Positions 47,118 through 55,889 of a DNA stretch of 64,000 nucleotides are shown here, piece after piece (position 1 is the first letter of the stretch; each line of letters starts with the position of its first letter). The position numbers and the translations under genes were made by a program. The stretch is taken from contig NZ_JAPIVQ010000009.1 in the NCBI RefSeq assembly GCF_026239675.1, positions 186,001 to 250,000 on the forward strand. The letters run 5' to 3'. Below the pieces are notes generated by a model, which saw nothing but the letters and a program-made list of their open reading frames with translations, had not been told where the DNA came from and searched no databases. Origin of the DNA: Pedobacter sp. PLR. GTDB lineage: Bacteria; Bacteroidota; Bacteroidia; Sphingobacteriales; Sphingobacteriaceae.

Positions 47118-47708
47118 TTATTTAAGAAAGTACCAGGTGGTCATACCGAGGAGAATGGTAGGAACGGCTAGTTTTAAGCGTATGATCCGGATGGCATTGG
47201 CAACTTGTTTCTTGACTGTTTTATCGGAGATCCCCAATTGTTCTCCAATTTCGCGATGCGAAAGGTATTCCTTCCGGCTATACTCAAAAACAGCTCTCAT
47301 TTTTTGCGGGAGATTCTGGATTTCGGTTTCTATTGCGGCAGCCAATTCTTTCTCATTGATCTGATCGATAATAGAATCGTTGTGAGTGTCGGCATATTCC
47401 GCCATTCCATCAATGAAAAGGTCTCTGGTTTTACGTTTACGGATGGTATTCAAAACCTTATGCCTTGCCGTAACATACAAATATCCCTGCAGGTTATTGG
47501 TCAGTGGCAAGTCGGAAGATTTCCCCCAAAGGCTGATAAAGAGCTCTTGTACTACATCCTGAGCTTCGGCCTCGTCTTTTAGCATCTTAAGGCAATGGCC
47601 GTATAGAATACCCCAATAGCGGTTGTAAATTTCTGAAAATGCAGCATGATTCCCAGCCTTTACCAGCTGAATTAATTGAAAATCAGAAAACTCCCCATTT
47701 TGATTCAT
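47118..47708 (-). CDS. ECF-type RNA polymerase sigma factor
   Basis: 196 residues of sigma-70 region 2 (about 25-95: I-Y-N-R-Y-W-G-I-L-Y-G-H, D-V-V-Q-E-L-F-I-S-L-W) and region 4 (about 128-182: L-S-H-R-E-I-G-E-Q-L-G-I-S-D-K-T-V-K-K-Q). This is the Bacteroidota FecI-like ECF group that pairs with FecR. It should activate the SusC/SusD/GH116 operon when the receptor is occupied. 66 bp separates it from FecR. The C-terminus has a hydrophobic tail (L-G-M-T-T-W-Y-F-L). Confidence 0.95.
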   Translation of the reverse strand: MNQNGEFSDFQLIQLVKAGNHAAFSEIYNRYWGILYGHCLKMLKDEAEAQDVVQELFISLWGKSSDLPLTNNLQGYLYVTARHKVLNTIRKRKTRDLFIDGMAEYADTHNDSIIDQINEKELAAAIETEIQNLPQKMRAVFEYSRKEYLSHREIGEQLGISDKTVKKQVANAIRIIRLKLAVPTILLGMTTWYFLK

Positions 47709-47829
47709 GAATATCTCCCCTATTAGCCTGTGCCTATTAAAGGTATATACTTTAAGGGACAGAACCTGGCAAATGCCAAATACGCTTAATATTATGACGA
47801 AATTGTAAAACGAACGTTTTCCAATAAAA

Positions 47830-47855
47830 ACCCTTGTCTTAAGAAAAACAAGGGT
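47830..47855 (-). terminator. Intrinsic terminator of the 47894 gene
   Basis: ACCCTTGT and ACAAGGGT pair over an AT-rich loop; on the minus strand the stem is followed by five Ts. It lies 38 bp past the stop of the dehydrogenase-like gene. Confidence 0.75.
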
Positions 47856-47893
47856 CTGATTGGACCAGGAACTAGATTGACAGCGATTCCGTG

Positions 47894-48925
47894 TTACATT
47901 TCAACTTTAATCGCCTCTGATGACCTGATCAGGTTCAAAAACTCCAGTGGTTGATGTAACTGATGACTAAAGAAAACTCCATCCTTTTGGTCTGTTTTCA
48001 ACATCGCTTCTATATGTAATACTGTGCAAAAAGCCGTTAGGTGGGCCTGCCCTAGTGTATCCTGAACAGCGATTTTCCTGTTTTCCTTTCCATTGTCTAC
48101 GATCACATCAAATAGCGTCTGGTCTCCTTTCCCATTGGCACTAAAGATCAGTCTTCTCATCGATAAGGAAAGGACATCAAACAACTTAATGTTTTGAAAA
48201 GCGCCCAGTAGCCAGGTAATAAACACAGAATTATAGGTCATTTTTACCTGAACGGTAGGTATTCCTTCCGCTTTATGGAGGATGAATAAGTCGGGGGTAT
48301 CAAAATTATAGGACTGCCTCTTTCCTATGCCAAAAGAATAATGATGCTTTTCTGAGTTTAAGAAATGTTTGAGCCATATCAGTTTATTTTCCAGGTAGCC
48401 TTTAAACGGTTTTGCCACATGTTCTGCCATAAAATGAGCGGAGCTTACTCCTGCCAGGTCATTGACAGAATAGTAAACGAATAGTTTTACCGCCTGGATT
48501 TTCTCTTTATGAGGTTCAACAAGGAAGGCCAGGCTGCTCACCAGTCCGGCCATCCAACCGGAGCTGAATACAATCTGACTATTCACCTTTCTGTTTTCTG
48601 TAAACCGCAATGCCTTTTCAAGATCCGGAGTCGGTTTGGTGATGTCAATGTAATCAAGCCCGTTTTCGATACAGTAATTTAAGATATGGTTTGACTTATC
48701 GTTGGCACACAACACAACTAGCTGGATGTTCTTTTCGGCAATTGAAGTAAACGAACCGGGATTGTCAACGTCGATCTGCAATGCATCTGGCAACGCCGGA
48801 TCCAGGTTACGACTTCCTATAAAAACTGCTGTTTTTGGGTTTCTTTCTTGTAGCAGTCTGACAATTTTATTGCCAACCAGCCCTTTTCCGCCTACTACGA
48901 GGATATTGTTTTTTAATCTTTGCAT
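47894..48925 (-). CDS. Saccharopine-dehydrogenase-like NAD(P)-binding protein
   Basis: 343 residues from the ATG at 48925; the alternative at 48952 adds nine residues before a typical start. The N-terminus is a Rossmann fold: N-I-L-V-V-G-G-K-G-L-V-G-N-K-I-V, then F-I-G-S-R-N and a V-V-L-C-A-N-D turn; the rest resembles saccharopine-dehydrogenase/trans-acting enoyl-reductase-type proteins. Substrate and reaction are unknown. It is a single gene with its own terminator. A GGACAAATGTCC palindrome (48981-48992) upstream could be an operator. Confidence 0.78.
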   Translation of the reverse strand: MQRLKNNILVVGGKGLVGNKIVRLLQERNPKTAVFIGSRNLDPALPDALQIDVDNPGSFTSIAEKNIQLVVLCANDKSNHILNYCIENGLDYIDITKPTPDLEKALRFTENRKVNSQIVFSSGWMAGLVSSLAFLVEPHKEKIQAVKLFVYYSVNDLAGVSSAHFMAEHVAKPFKGYLENKLIWLKHFLNSEKHHYSFGIGKRQSYNFDTPDLFILHKAEGIPTVQVKMTYNSVFITWLLGAFQNIKLFDVLSLSMRRLIFSANGKGDQTLFDVIVDNGKENRKIAVQDTLGQAHLTAFCTVLHIEAMLKTDQKDGVFFSHQLHQPLEFLNLIRSSEAIKVEM

Positions 48926-48980
48926 CTGTAAATTGATAAATTCAGCTGGCAAAGTTGTTTCAAAAGCACCTGTTTACAGC

Positions 48981-48992
48981 GGACAAATGTCC
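48981..48992. promoter_or_regulatory. Possible operator palindrome
   Basis: GGACAAATGTCC has 5-bp arms (GGACA/TGTCC) around AA, 56 bp before the chosen start of the saccharopine-dehydrogenase-like gene. A regulator is not apparent in the window. Confidence 0.25.
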
Positions 48993-49032
48993 AAAAATCA
49001 AAGAGGTCCGTTGTTTCCAGGACATAAAAAAA

Positions 49033-49072
49033 CTGCAAATGAAAATACTTTTAAAAGTACATTCATTTGCAG
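49033..49072 (-). terminator. Intrinsic terminator of the 49110 lipoprotein gene
   Basis: CTGCAAATGAA and TTCATTTGCAG make an 11-bp stem with a second weak hairpin inside; on the minus strand seven Ts follow. It is 38 bp past the lipoprotein gene's stop. Confidence 0.8.
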
Positions 49073-49109
49073 CCTCTGATATATATGTAAAGATATCAGC
49101 ACATCTTTG

Positions 49110-49664
49110 TTAGTCCCACTTTACATTCAGGTCATGCTTTTGTGCATATGCTTTTCCTTTTTCCAGCAATAAAGCAAACTTCTCTTCAAATTTAGGGACA
49201 TATTTCTGTTCAATATTTTGAATGATTGTTTGTTTCTGATCTTCCGGTCCTTTTGCATCACAAAGTTTTGCATAGGCTGTATATTCATTTTTATAAACAG
49301 GGAGCACATATTCAAATGTACTTAAAGACAAAGCTTTAATCTCTTTGGTATCATCATTTTCAGGCAGTTCATTAACGTCTTTCAGCACCTTTTCCATGTA
49401 TAGCACCTTATTATTGATAAAGATTTGCGCCTCATCCCCTTTTTTCTTAGAGGAAGGTATATCTGCAAACTCCAGTGTTGCCTGCTGGATATGTCTTGCC
49501 AATCTATCAGTTCCAAAATCGCTGATGGTATTGGTGTTTAGCACTGCTTTACCAAAAAAGTCATCAGGTGAAGTATTCAGATTACAGGAAAAGAACACAG
49601 TGGTTGCTGCTATGATGGCTAGTTTAGGAAGAGATTTCAGGGAAAAATTGTTCATTAAATTCAA
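49110..49664 (-). CDS. Lipoprotein of unknown function
   Basis: 184 residues. The signal (A-I-I-A-A-T-T-V-F-F-S-C-N) contains an SPII lipobox. The mature part is largely helical and charged (Y-M-E-K-V-L-K-D-V-N-E-L-P, Y-V-P-K-F-E-E-K-F-A-L-L-L-E-K-G) and could be a small helical bundle. No recognised domain. The first in-frame Met (49664) or the second, three codons on, may be used. Single gene with its own terminator. Confidence 0.75.
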   Translation of the reverse strand: MNLMNNFSLKSLPKLAIIAATTVFFSCNLNTSPDDFFGKAVLNTNTISDFGTDRLARHIQQATLEFADIPSSKKKGDEAQIFINNKVLYMEKVLKDVNELPENDDTKEIKALSLSTFEYVLPVYKNEYTAYAKLCDAKGPEDQKQTIIQNIEQKYVPKFEEKFALLLEKGKAYAQKHDLNVKWD

Positions 49665-49976
49665 TTAAATAGTAATAATATGATTAGACACTATTATTGC
49701 AAAGACCAGGCCATAATGACCTAAAGACTTAGAATAAACCCTATTCAACTCATTATCTGATCACTTAAAATTTCAGCGCGCGTTGCAAATTCTATAATAC
49801 TAGTCATAGGATATCTCTTATCTTTACAATCTATCTATATCTTGTAAGTTAACGGAGCTCCTGTCAAATTGTAAATCTGAAGGCAGCTAGCAAAGTAGCC
49901 TGATCAGTTTTGTTTCATTTGAAATTTATTCACAACAATTTTAATCCTATTGACGTTAAAACTTTAAACGACCATC
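49665..49976. other. Intergenic region between divergent genes
   Basis: 312 bp separating the lipoprotein gene from the beta-lactamase gene. No open frame with coding character is visible. It must hold both promoters, but no TAnnTTTG element was convincingly placed. The closest is TATCTTTA near 49818, one base off consensus. Confidence 0.4.
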
Positions 49977-50876
49977 ATGAACAAAAAAATATACCTCTCC
50001 TGTCTGATCTTACTTTGTGCATTCTTCTCAAGTATCGCTCAGAAAAAACAATTAAGAGCACAGATACAACAAGTTCTCGCCCATAAGAAAGCCGATGTAG
50101 GCGTTTCCGTATATGGAATAGAAGACAAGGATACGCTTAGTGTTAATGGCGACAAGCATTACCCAATGCAAAGTGTTTTCAAGTTTCACATTGCTATGGC
50201 AATGTTAAATCAGGTAGATAAAGGCCGGTTTAGCTTGTCGCAGAAAATCCACATTAAGAAAAGTGATCTATTGCCGGATACCTGGAGCCCTATCCGCGAT
50301 GCGCATCCCAATGGAGAGGTGGACTTACCCCTTTCAGAAATCATCAAATCTACTGTTGCACTAAGCGACAATAACGGCTGTGACATCCTGATGAGGCTAC
50401 TTGGAGGTCCTAAACCCATCAATGACTACATTCATAGTCTGGGTATCAAAGATGTGGCTATCAAGGCAAATGAGGAAGAAATGCATAAAGAATGGAATGT
50501 ACAATTCTCTAATTGGAGTACGCCTAAAGCCATCACCGATCTATTAGTAAAGTTCTACACGAAAAATCTGTTATCAAAAGAGAGTTTCAACTTCTTATGG
50601 ACCACAATGGTGGAAACCAGTACAGGTGTAAACAGGCTTAAAGGACAATTGCCAAAAGGAACGATTGTTGGCCATAAAACCGGCACTTCCGATACTAATA
50701 AAGCAGGAATTACTTCGGCTATTAACGACATGGGAATTATCCGCTTGCCAAATGGAAAACATTATGCGATAGCAGTTTTTGTTTGCAATACAAAAGAGAA
50801 TGAGGCGACCAACGAGAAAATCATTTCAGATATATCAAAGCTGGTTTGGGACTACTTTAACAAGAAATCTAAATAA
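49977..50876 (+). CDS. Class A beta-lactamase, subclass A2-like
   Basis: 299 residues with a signal peptide (about 1-21, S-I-A-Q). All catalytic boxes are present: Ser66-Val-Phe-Lys69, Ser130-Asp-Asn132, and Lys234-Thr-Gly236. The omega-loop region reads E-E-E-M-H-K-E-W then Q-F-S-N-W-S-T-P, the arrangement of subclass A2 enzymes of Bacteroidota (CfxA, CepA, CGA, PER lineage). It should hydrolyse penicillins and probably cephalosporins in the periplasm. Flanked by its own terminator, with no mobile element nearby, so it looks like a resident chromosomal gene. Confidence 0.95.
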   Translation: MNKKIYLSCLILLCAFFSSIAQKKQLRAQIQQVLAHKKADVGVSVYGIEDKDTLSVNGDKHYPMQSVFKFHIAMAMLNQVDKGRFSLSQKIHIKKSDLLPDTWSPIRDAHPNGEVDLPLSEIIKSTVALSDNNGCDILMRLLGGPKPINDYIHSLGIKDVAIKANEEEMHKEWNVQFSNWSTPKAITDLLVKFYTKNLLSKESFNFLWTTMVETSTGVNRLKGQLPKGTIVGHKTGTSDTNKAGITSAINDMGIIRLPNGKHYAIAVFVCNTKENEATNEKIISDISKLVWDYFNKKSK

Positions 50877-50900
50877 CCCAGCTGAAGTAATTTCGAGAAC

Positions 50901-50950
50901 AAAAAAAAGAGGGTTAAACGAACATTAATGATGTTTGTTTAACCCTCTTT
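50901..50950. terminator. Bidirectional hairpin terminator
   Basis: A long stem based on AAAGAGGGTTAAAC / GTTTAACCCTCTTT with an inner AACAT/ATGTT pairing lies between the beta-lactamase (ends 50876) and the convergent acyltransferase (ends 50971). A- and T-tracts flank it on both sides. Confidence 0.9.
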
Positions 50951-50970
50951 CTATTTAAAGACGCTTTATC

Positions 50971-52113
50971 TTACATAATGAAACGGCGTGTTGGCTTAAA
51001 TGCCTTCATCAACAACACCAATAAAGCACTAATTCCGAAAGTAAAACAAGCAATACCTAAGATTTTAAACAATACTGGTAATGGCGAAGCGATCTTCTCG
51101 ATCACATCATAACCGACTTCTACAAATACAAAGTGACACAGATAGATTCCAAAGGTTAAAGAAGCTAGCTTCGACAACCCGGCAGTAGAAGTGATATTCA
51201 TTTTCTGAACGATCACAAACACAGGGAAAGTCATCATAAAGACGTTGATACCGGCGAAATACCATACGATTTCAAGATTGGCATAATTGCCAGGGAAGTG
51301 CTTCTGAGTCTCGATAAATCCAAATGAAGTGATAAAATATCCGACTAAAAACATTGGGATGGTGATGCTGAGCATCTTTTTCCAGCTCCAGTCCAACGGA
51401 TAAGTTACTAAATAATAAGCCAGGACTAAGTAACCGGTAAACCCGGAAATATAATAAAAGGTACCGTAATCGTTCCAGTCGCAGACGCCAAAAAGGCCCA
51501 TATTTCCATAATTCCCTTTGTAACCCAATACCGGAGCCAGCATTTTGATGTAAGGTAACATTAAAGCAATTCCCCATACACACAGAAAAAGCTGAATGTC
51601 CTTTTTAGACGCTTGCTTTAACCAGCCGCTAAACACCGGCATGATCAGGTAAAGTCCAACCAGCATGTACATATACCACAATGGAATGGTTGCAAAACTG
51701 AAATTGAAAATGAACATATACAGGTTACTGAAAGTAGCATCAAAAGTATGGTTAGCAAGGCTTAATGCCTTGTTTTGAGTACCAGGATTGATATAATTCA
51801 GATAAACAAAGAATAATATTGGTAAGACTAGTGACCAGAAAACAAGTGGGATCAGGATTCTGACAATTCTTTTCTTGTAAAAATCTGCCATGCTCATATT
51901 GATGGGTAACAGCAAAACGCCGGACATCATCACAAATAAGGGCACACAAGACCGGACAAAACTTCCTGTAAACACACCGGTAAGGAAAGCTCCCCGGTTC
52001 GAATCGAATTGCGCTACAAAAGGATCACAACTGTGGGATAAAACCACTAAAAAACAAGCAATTACGCGTAATAGATTAACCCATCCCATCTCTCCCTGCA
52101 CTTTTTTTTCCAT
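50971..52113 (-). CDS. Acyltransferase family 3 membrane protein
   Basis: 380 residues from the ATG at 52113, which gives M-E-K-K-V-Q-G and places the first helix correctly; an upstream ATG at 52152 is less likely. Ten or so membrane helices are visible. The family signature is W-V-N-L-L-R-V-I-A-C-F-L-V-V-L-S-H-S, with the key Arg and His, followed by R-S-C-V-P-L-F-V-M-M-S-G-V-L-L. Such proteins O-acylate surface polysaccharide, peptidoglycan or exported sugars from acyl-CoA. No glycan-synthesis genes are adjacent, so the acceptor is unknown. Confidence 0.9.
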   Translation of the reverse strand: MEKKVQGEMGWVNLLRVIACFLVVLSHSCDPFVAQFDSNRGAFLTGVFTGSFVRSCVPLFVMMSGVLLLPINMSMADFYKKRIVRILIPLVFWSLVLPILFFVYLNYINPGTQNKALSLANHTFDATFSNLYMFIFNFSFATIPLWYMYMLVGLYLIMPVFSGWLKQASKKDIQLFLCVWGIALMLPYIKMLAPVLGYKGNYGNMGLFGVCDWNDYGTFYYISGFTGYLVLAYYLVTYPLDWSWKKMLSITIPMFLVGYFITSFGFIETQKHFPGNYANLEIVWYFAGINVFMMTFPVFVIVQKMNITSTAGLSKLASLTFGIYLCHFVFVEVGYDVIEKIASPLPVLFKILGIACFTFGISALLVLLMKAFKPTRRFIM

Positions 52114-52374
52114 ATATATATTTAATTTAATTTCTAAAAAGAGGTCCATCACAAAAAGACGCTATTCCCCCCTTTACGAAATCGTATAAAATGGTATATG
52201 TGGTGTCGGCTAGTTTGAATGTTACCGCAAAGTAGACAAAAGATCTATAAAAAATGAACAATAACGAAAATACTTAATTAAAAAGTTCAGTCCTGTAAGA
52301 CAACAGACATTCTGCCGCTTAAAGCCGTTCAGCAGCGGCTCCTGGCTTATACCTAAAGAGAACTGACAATCACG

Positions 52375-52382
52375 TACCTTTG
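52375..52382 (+). promoter_or_regulatory. Possible Bacteroidota -7 element
   Basis: TACCTTTG matches the TAnnTTTG -7 consensus 34 bp before the AAA ATPase start. No clear TTTG -33 element was found at the expected distance. Confidence 0.35.
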
Positions 52383-52416
52383 GCAAGAATCAAGACCAGT
52401 ATTTAACCTAAAACGT

Positions 52417-53157
52417 ATGGATTTCAAGCCTTACCTGCAAGAGATTGGAATAAAAGAAGGAAGCATTGAATCCTTTGAAAACTACCCCTTTAACATTCCC
52501 GCCATCAGAAACATGCCTGTGATTAAATTCCACGCTGACGTTACTTTTATTGTCGGCGAAAACGGTTCAGGGAAATCTACATTTATTGAATCATTGGCAC
52601 AATATTTAGGGATTTCCAGAGAGGGTGGTTCAAAACACAGCCAGATTGAAGAAAGACCAGACTTATCACTTTCCGATCATTATAAAAGCTCAAAAAGCTA
52701 TCGTAAACCGGCTGACTATTTTTTCTTACGTGCAGAAAGTCTTTACAACCTTGCCACTTATCTTGATGGAGTCGGGGAAACCGCTAAAAACTATGGCATT
52801 GATTCTTTGCATGAATGTTCACACGGAGAATCATTTTTAGCAGTCATGGCAAACCGGTTAGGAGGTAACGGCTTATATCTTTTTGATGAACCTGAGGCGG
52901 CCCTTTCGCCAACACGGCAATTGACCGCCCTAAGTCTCATCGATAACCTGGTGAAAAAGAATTCACAATTTATCATTGCTACGCACTCTCCTATCCTTCT
53001 GGCCTATCCGAATGCGAAAATATATCAATTCGATGAAAGCGGAATAAGGGAAGTTAAATACGAGGACACGGAGCCCTACATCATTACAAAATCCTTCCTG
53101 AACAACCATAAACCGATGATCCACAACTTACTGAAACCAGAAGAAGATGAATCGTAG
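52417..53157 (+). CDS. AAA-family ATPase, ABC/SMC-like
   Basis: 246 residues of a stand-alone nucleotide-binding domain. Walker A is G-E-N-G-S-G-K-S-T in F-I-V-G-E-N-G; Walker B is L-Y-L-F-D-E-P-E-A-A-L-S; the switch histidine is in I-I-A-T-H-S-P. This matches AAA ATPases of the COG3910 kind, some of which regulate or serve defence or transport. The partner protein, if any, is not obvious: the next gene is convergent and its stop abuts this one. Confidence 0.85.
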   Translation: MDFKPYLQEIGIKEGSIESFENYPFNIPAIRNMPVIKFHADVTFIVGENGSGKSTFIESLAQYLGISREGGSKHSQIEERPDLSLSDHYKSSKSYRKPADYFFLRAESLYNLATYLDGVGETAKNYGIDSLHECSHGESFLAVMANRLGGNGLYLFDEPEAALSPTRQLTALSLIDNLVKKNSQFIIATHSPILLAYPNAKIYQFDESGIREVKYEDTEPYIITKSFLNNHKPMIHNLLKPEEDES

Positions 53158-54588
53158 TTACACTTTATAATACTGCTCCCAACCTTTACGTGCTGGCGGA
53201 CCAACAAGCAAAGCATTGGCCATTTTATGATTGGTAATTACTTTTCTTTCCCTGTCAAATTCAAGTTTTGTATTTAATTTCTGAGCGAGGACTCCCAGAC
53301 AGAATACCTGACTAAGCGGACCGGCTATGGAAAATGGCGACCTCGTTTGCTCTTCTCCTTTACAAGCCAGCAGGAAGTTCTTAAAATGATTTGAAGGACT
53401 TAATGGAACTTCCGGAAGTGAGGAAGCCATAGCCAGCGCTTTTTCTCCGGGAATAATCGATAACGTGCTACCATGAGAGCCTCCTTTAAAAGTAAGTTCT
53501 TTGCTGTAAATGATCTTTCCAGGGTTTAATTTTGCCGGTGCTATTGCTCCCGTACTTGGCGCTGGTATATTCGGATCTAAACCGGAAACACCGTATCCTT
53601 TTGGTATTGGTGGTAAATTATTAACCCCATCATACCAGTTAACATCTAATGCCGGCATATTACCTCTTTCAGGGAATTTAAAGGTTAACGTAGATGAGGT
53701 TGGAAAGAAGAAATCGTTATGTCCATCTAAAACCGGGTTAATCTGATAGGGTAAGCCCAGATCAAGAAATTCGTGAGCAGTATCCAGGATATGTGCGCCC
53801 CAATCACCAAGCGCCCCCATGCCAAAGTCGAACCAGCAACGCCATTGCCCATTAACGAAATCCTTATTATAACTGTGCCCCTTTGTGGCCATTTGCCAGA
53901 TATCCCAATCGATGCTGGCAGGCATTTCTTCGGCAGGCGGGAAAGATTTGATATTAACATCCCATCCATGCCAACGCCTTGGGGAATTCATATGTGCTGT
54001 TATCGAGGTTACATCCTTAATGATACCAGCCTCCTTCCATGCTTTAAATTGAAAATAGTTCGCTTCAGAATGTCCCTGATTACCCATTTGCGTGACTACC
54101 TTAGGGTGTTTCCTGGCGGCTTTCATCATCAGCTCTACTTCATTAAAAGTACGGGCCATCGGTTTCTCTACATATACATGTTTTCCTAAACCCATAGCCA
54201 TCATGGTGATGGGGAAATGTGAAAAATCAGGTACACCAACAGTGACGGCATCTATCTGGCTAGCCATCTTATCAAACATCTTTCTGAAATCCTGAAAGCG
54301 TGGTACATCGGGAAACTGTTTCAAAATGGCAACTGTTTGTGGCGCTCCCATATCCACATCACACAGGGCGACAATATTAACAAGGCCTGTTTTATACAGA
54401 TCGAGGATAATTTCAGCCCCCCTGTTTCCGATACCAATGCAGGCTAAATTTACCCTTTCGTTAGGGCTGGCGAATTTTATATCTCCCTTACTCATCCCCA
54501 TCAACATGCCGGGGGCAAGTGCTGCCGCAGCAGATATCATCATTGTTTGCTTTAAAAAATGTCGTCTTGAAAATTCTGTGGTTCTCAT
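53158..54588 (-). CDS. Tat-exported Gfo/Idh/MocA family oxidoreductase
   Basis: 476 residues with a twin-arginine signal (S-R-R-H-F-L-K-Q). The NAD(P)-binding domain reads V-N-L-A-C-I-G-I-G-N-R-G-A-E-I; the E-K-P motif (V-Y-V-E-K-P-M-A) precedes the C-terminal alpha/beta sheet domain with W-R-C-W-F-D-F-G-M-G-A-L-G-D-W-G-A-H. Exported members of this family in Bacteroidota oxidise or reduce sugars, and some act as NAD-dependent glycosidases (GH109-like). The Tat export implies the cofactor is carried along. The stop abuts the convergent ATPase stop with no gap. Confidence 0.92.
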   Translation of the reverse strand: MRTTEFSRRHFLKQTMMISAAAALAPGMLMGMSKGDIKFASPNERVNLACIGIGNRGAEIILDLYKTGLVNIVALCDVDMGAPQTVAILKQFPDVPRFQDFRKMFDKMASQIDAVTVGVPDFSHFPITMMAMGLGKHVYVEKPMARTFNEVELMMKAARKHPKVVTQMGNQGHSEANYFQFKAWKEAGIIKDVTSITAHMNSPRRWHGWDVNIKSFPPAEEMPASIDWDIWQMATKGHSYNKDFVNGQWRCWFDFGMGALGDWGAHILDTAHEFLDLGLPYQINPVLDGHNDFFFPTSSTLTFKFPERGNMPALDVNWYDGVNNLPPIPKGYGVSGLDPNIPAPSTGAIAPAKLNPGKIIYSKELTFKGGSHGSTLSIIPGEKALAMASSLPEVPLSPSNHFKNFLLACKGEEQTRSPFSIAGPLSQVFCLGVLAQKLNTKLEFDRERKVITNHKMANALLVGPPARKGWEQYYKV

Positions 54589-54843
54589 TTAAAATTTGGT
54601 TACAAGTTTATATTTGGTTTATGACATCCTTTGCACTTAATTTCCCTTCTCTACCGAAAGGTAAGTTTAAAATTAAAATAATTGCTATAGTTAGTCATAA
54701 AAATGCCCTATAAGGTGTCTGACTTTTTAGGGGCATTGTAGCTTTCCCGGGGCCGACAGGCCAGATGAAACCTTTATGATAGCCAATTGTTTTTAATTAC
54801 CATCTAGGTTCGCTCCGAATTGTTTACTTAAATCCATAATCTT

Positions 54844-55230
54844 ATGAAAACGATTAAAATGATTTCAATGTCTTTGCTTTTGGGATTATTTATGACCCTA
54901 AGTGCAAATGTGCGTGCACAAGACCCAGTTAAAGTGGCACCAAATGCGTATAAGAAAGTAATCCTGGAAAATGATCAGGTACGGGTAATGCAGGTTGAGA
55001 TAGCGCCGATGGATTCGGTGCCGTGGCACAGTCACCCCGATCATATAGTCTACGCCTTAACAGATGGAAAGCTGGAGATTACAGACAAAGGAAAAGCGCC
55101 AATGGTTGCAGAATTTAAAGCAGGAGATGCGATGTATATGGTTGCCACAACCCACATGGCTAAAAACATCGGCGATGCCACTGTTAAACTGATTGTAACG
55201 GAACTGAAAACCATCAAAACAAAAAATTGA
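54844..55230 (+). CDS. Exported cupin-domain protein
   Basis: 128 residues with a signal peptide (about 1-25, N-V-R-A-Q). The single cupin barrel shows the metal motif W-H-S-H-P-D then the second motif T-T-H-M-A-K-N-I-G. Such small exported cupins may bind a metal and act on or sense a small ligand; their function is usually unknown. Divergent from the oxidoreductase upstream, so a related role is possible. Confidence 0.88.
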   Translation: MKTIKMISMSLLLGLFMTLSANVRAQDPVKVAPNAYKKVILENDQVRVMQVEIAPMDSVPWHSHPDHIVYALTDGKLEITDKGKAPMVAEFKAGDAMYMVATTHMAKNIGDATVKLIVTELKTIKTKN

Positions 55231-55251
55231 TGACTGCCGCTTTTTAAAGTA

Positions 55252-55290
55252 TAAAGAAAGTCTTATCGGTTAAGACCAGGACTTTCTTTA
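55252..55290 (+). terminator. Terminator after cupin gene
   Basis: AAAGAAAGTC and GACTTTCTTT pair in a 10-bp stem with an inner CTTA/TAAG pairing, 21 bp past the cupin stop. It also faces the convergent gene ending at 55362. Confidence 0.7.
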
Positions 55291-55361
55291 CCTGGAACAT
55301 ATCCTGACTTTAAGATTTCAAACAACCCATATTGCTGCACCAACAACAGCCAATTTAGGTT

Positions 55362-55808
55362 TTAACGGTTTTCAATCGCTTCACTGATTTTTAAGACATA
55401 TGGTTTAAGGATCTCACTTTCACATTCCCAACCATTTTCATAACATACTGTCCCGAATGACTTTCCATTTTCATCTAAAACGGCATAGGTATCATCAGAT
55501 CCTGTCATATCAACAATTGTAACAACCTGACTCCTTCCATCAATAAACAGCTCCAGCTTCAACACTTTATTAGACGATGGATTCATCTCAATAAGCAATT
55601 CCCTATCCTCACCAATTTTGGATACATAAATTGATATGGGCTCGTCACCGGAGAAATATTCAGGTAATAAATCTTCCAAAACACCAGCAAATTTTGATAA
55701 ATCAGTATCTGCTGAGACGATGACTGAATATATATTATAAGGAGTAGCACTTACATCTAAGATTGTATCAGGAAAATCTTCTTTAAGTATTTCAACTAAT
55801 GCTCTCAT
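55362..55808 (-). CDS. Protein of unknown function downstream of the hip operon
   Basis: 148 residues, acidic, with no signal or membrane segment. A ferredoxin-like alternation of helices and strands is suggested (V-E-I-L-K-E-D-F-P, Y-S-V-I-V-S-A-D-T, I-S-I-Y-V-S-K-I-G), followed by a beta-rich half (Y-A-V-L-D-E-N-G-K-S-F-G). No family is recognised. It lies 81 bp past the HipT-like gene on the same strand, so it may be read through from the hip operon or be an accessory member. Confidence 0.65.
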   Translation of the reverse strand: MRALVEILKEDFPDTILDVSATPYNIYSVIVSADTDLSKFAGVLEDLLPEYFSGDEPISIYVSKIGEDRELLIEMNPSSNKVLKLELFIDGRSQVVTIVDMTGSDDTYAVLDENGKSFGTVCYENGWECESEILKPYVLKISEAIENR

Positions 55809-55889
55809 CCTCTAATTTACGATTTATCTGCCTCAATATCAACAAATTTAATAAGCTGAACACTCCCTGATTATAGGTTTTTTCAGTGC

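Noticed and set aside
54700-54736. Hairpin AATGCCC/GGGCATT between the oxidoreductase and cupin genes
   Set aside because: It looks terminator-like on the minus strand, but no gene ends there; the short imperfect stem lies between divergent starts, so I could not assign a function.
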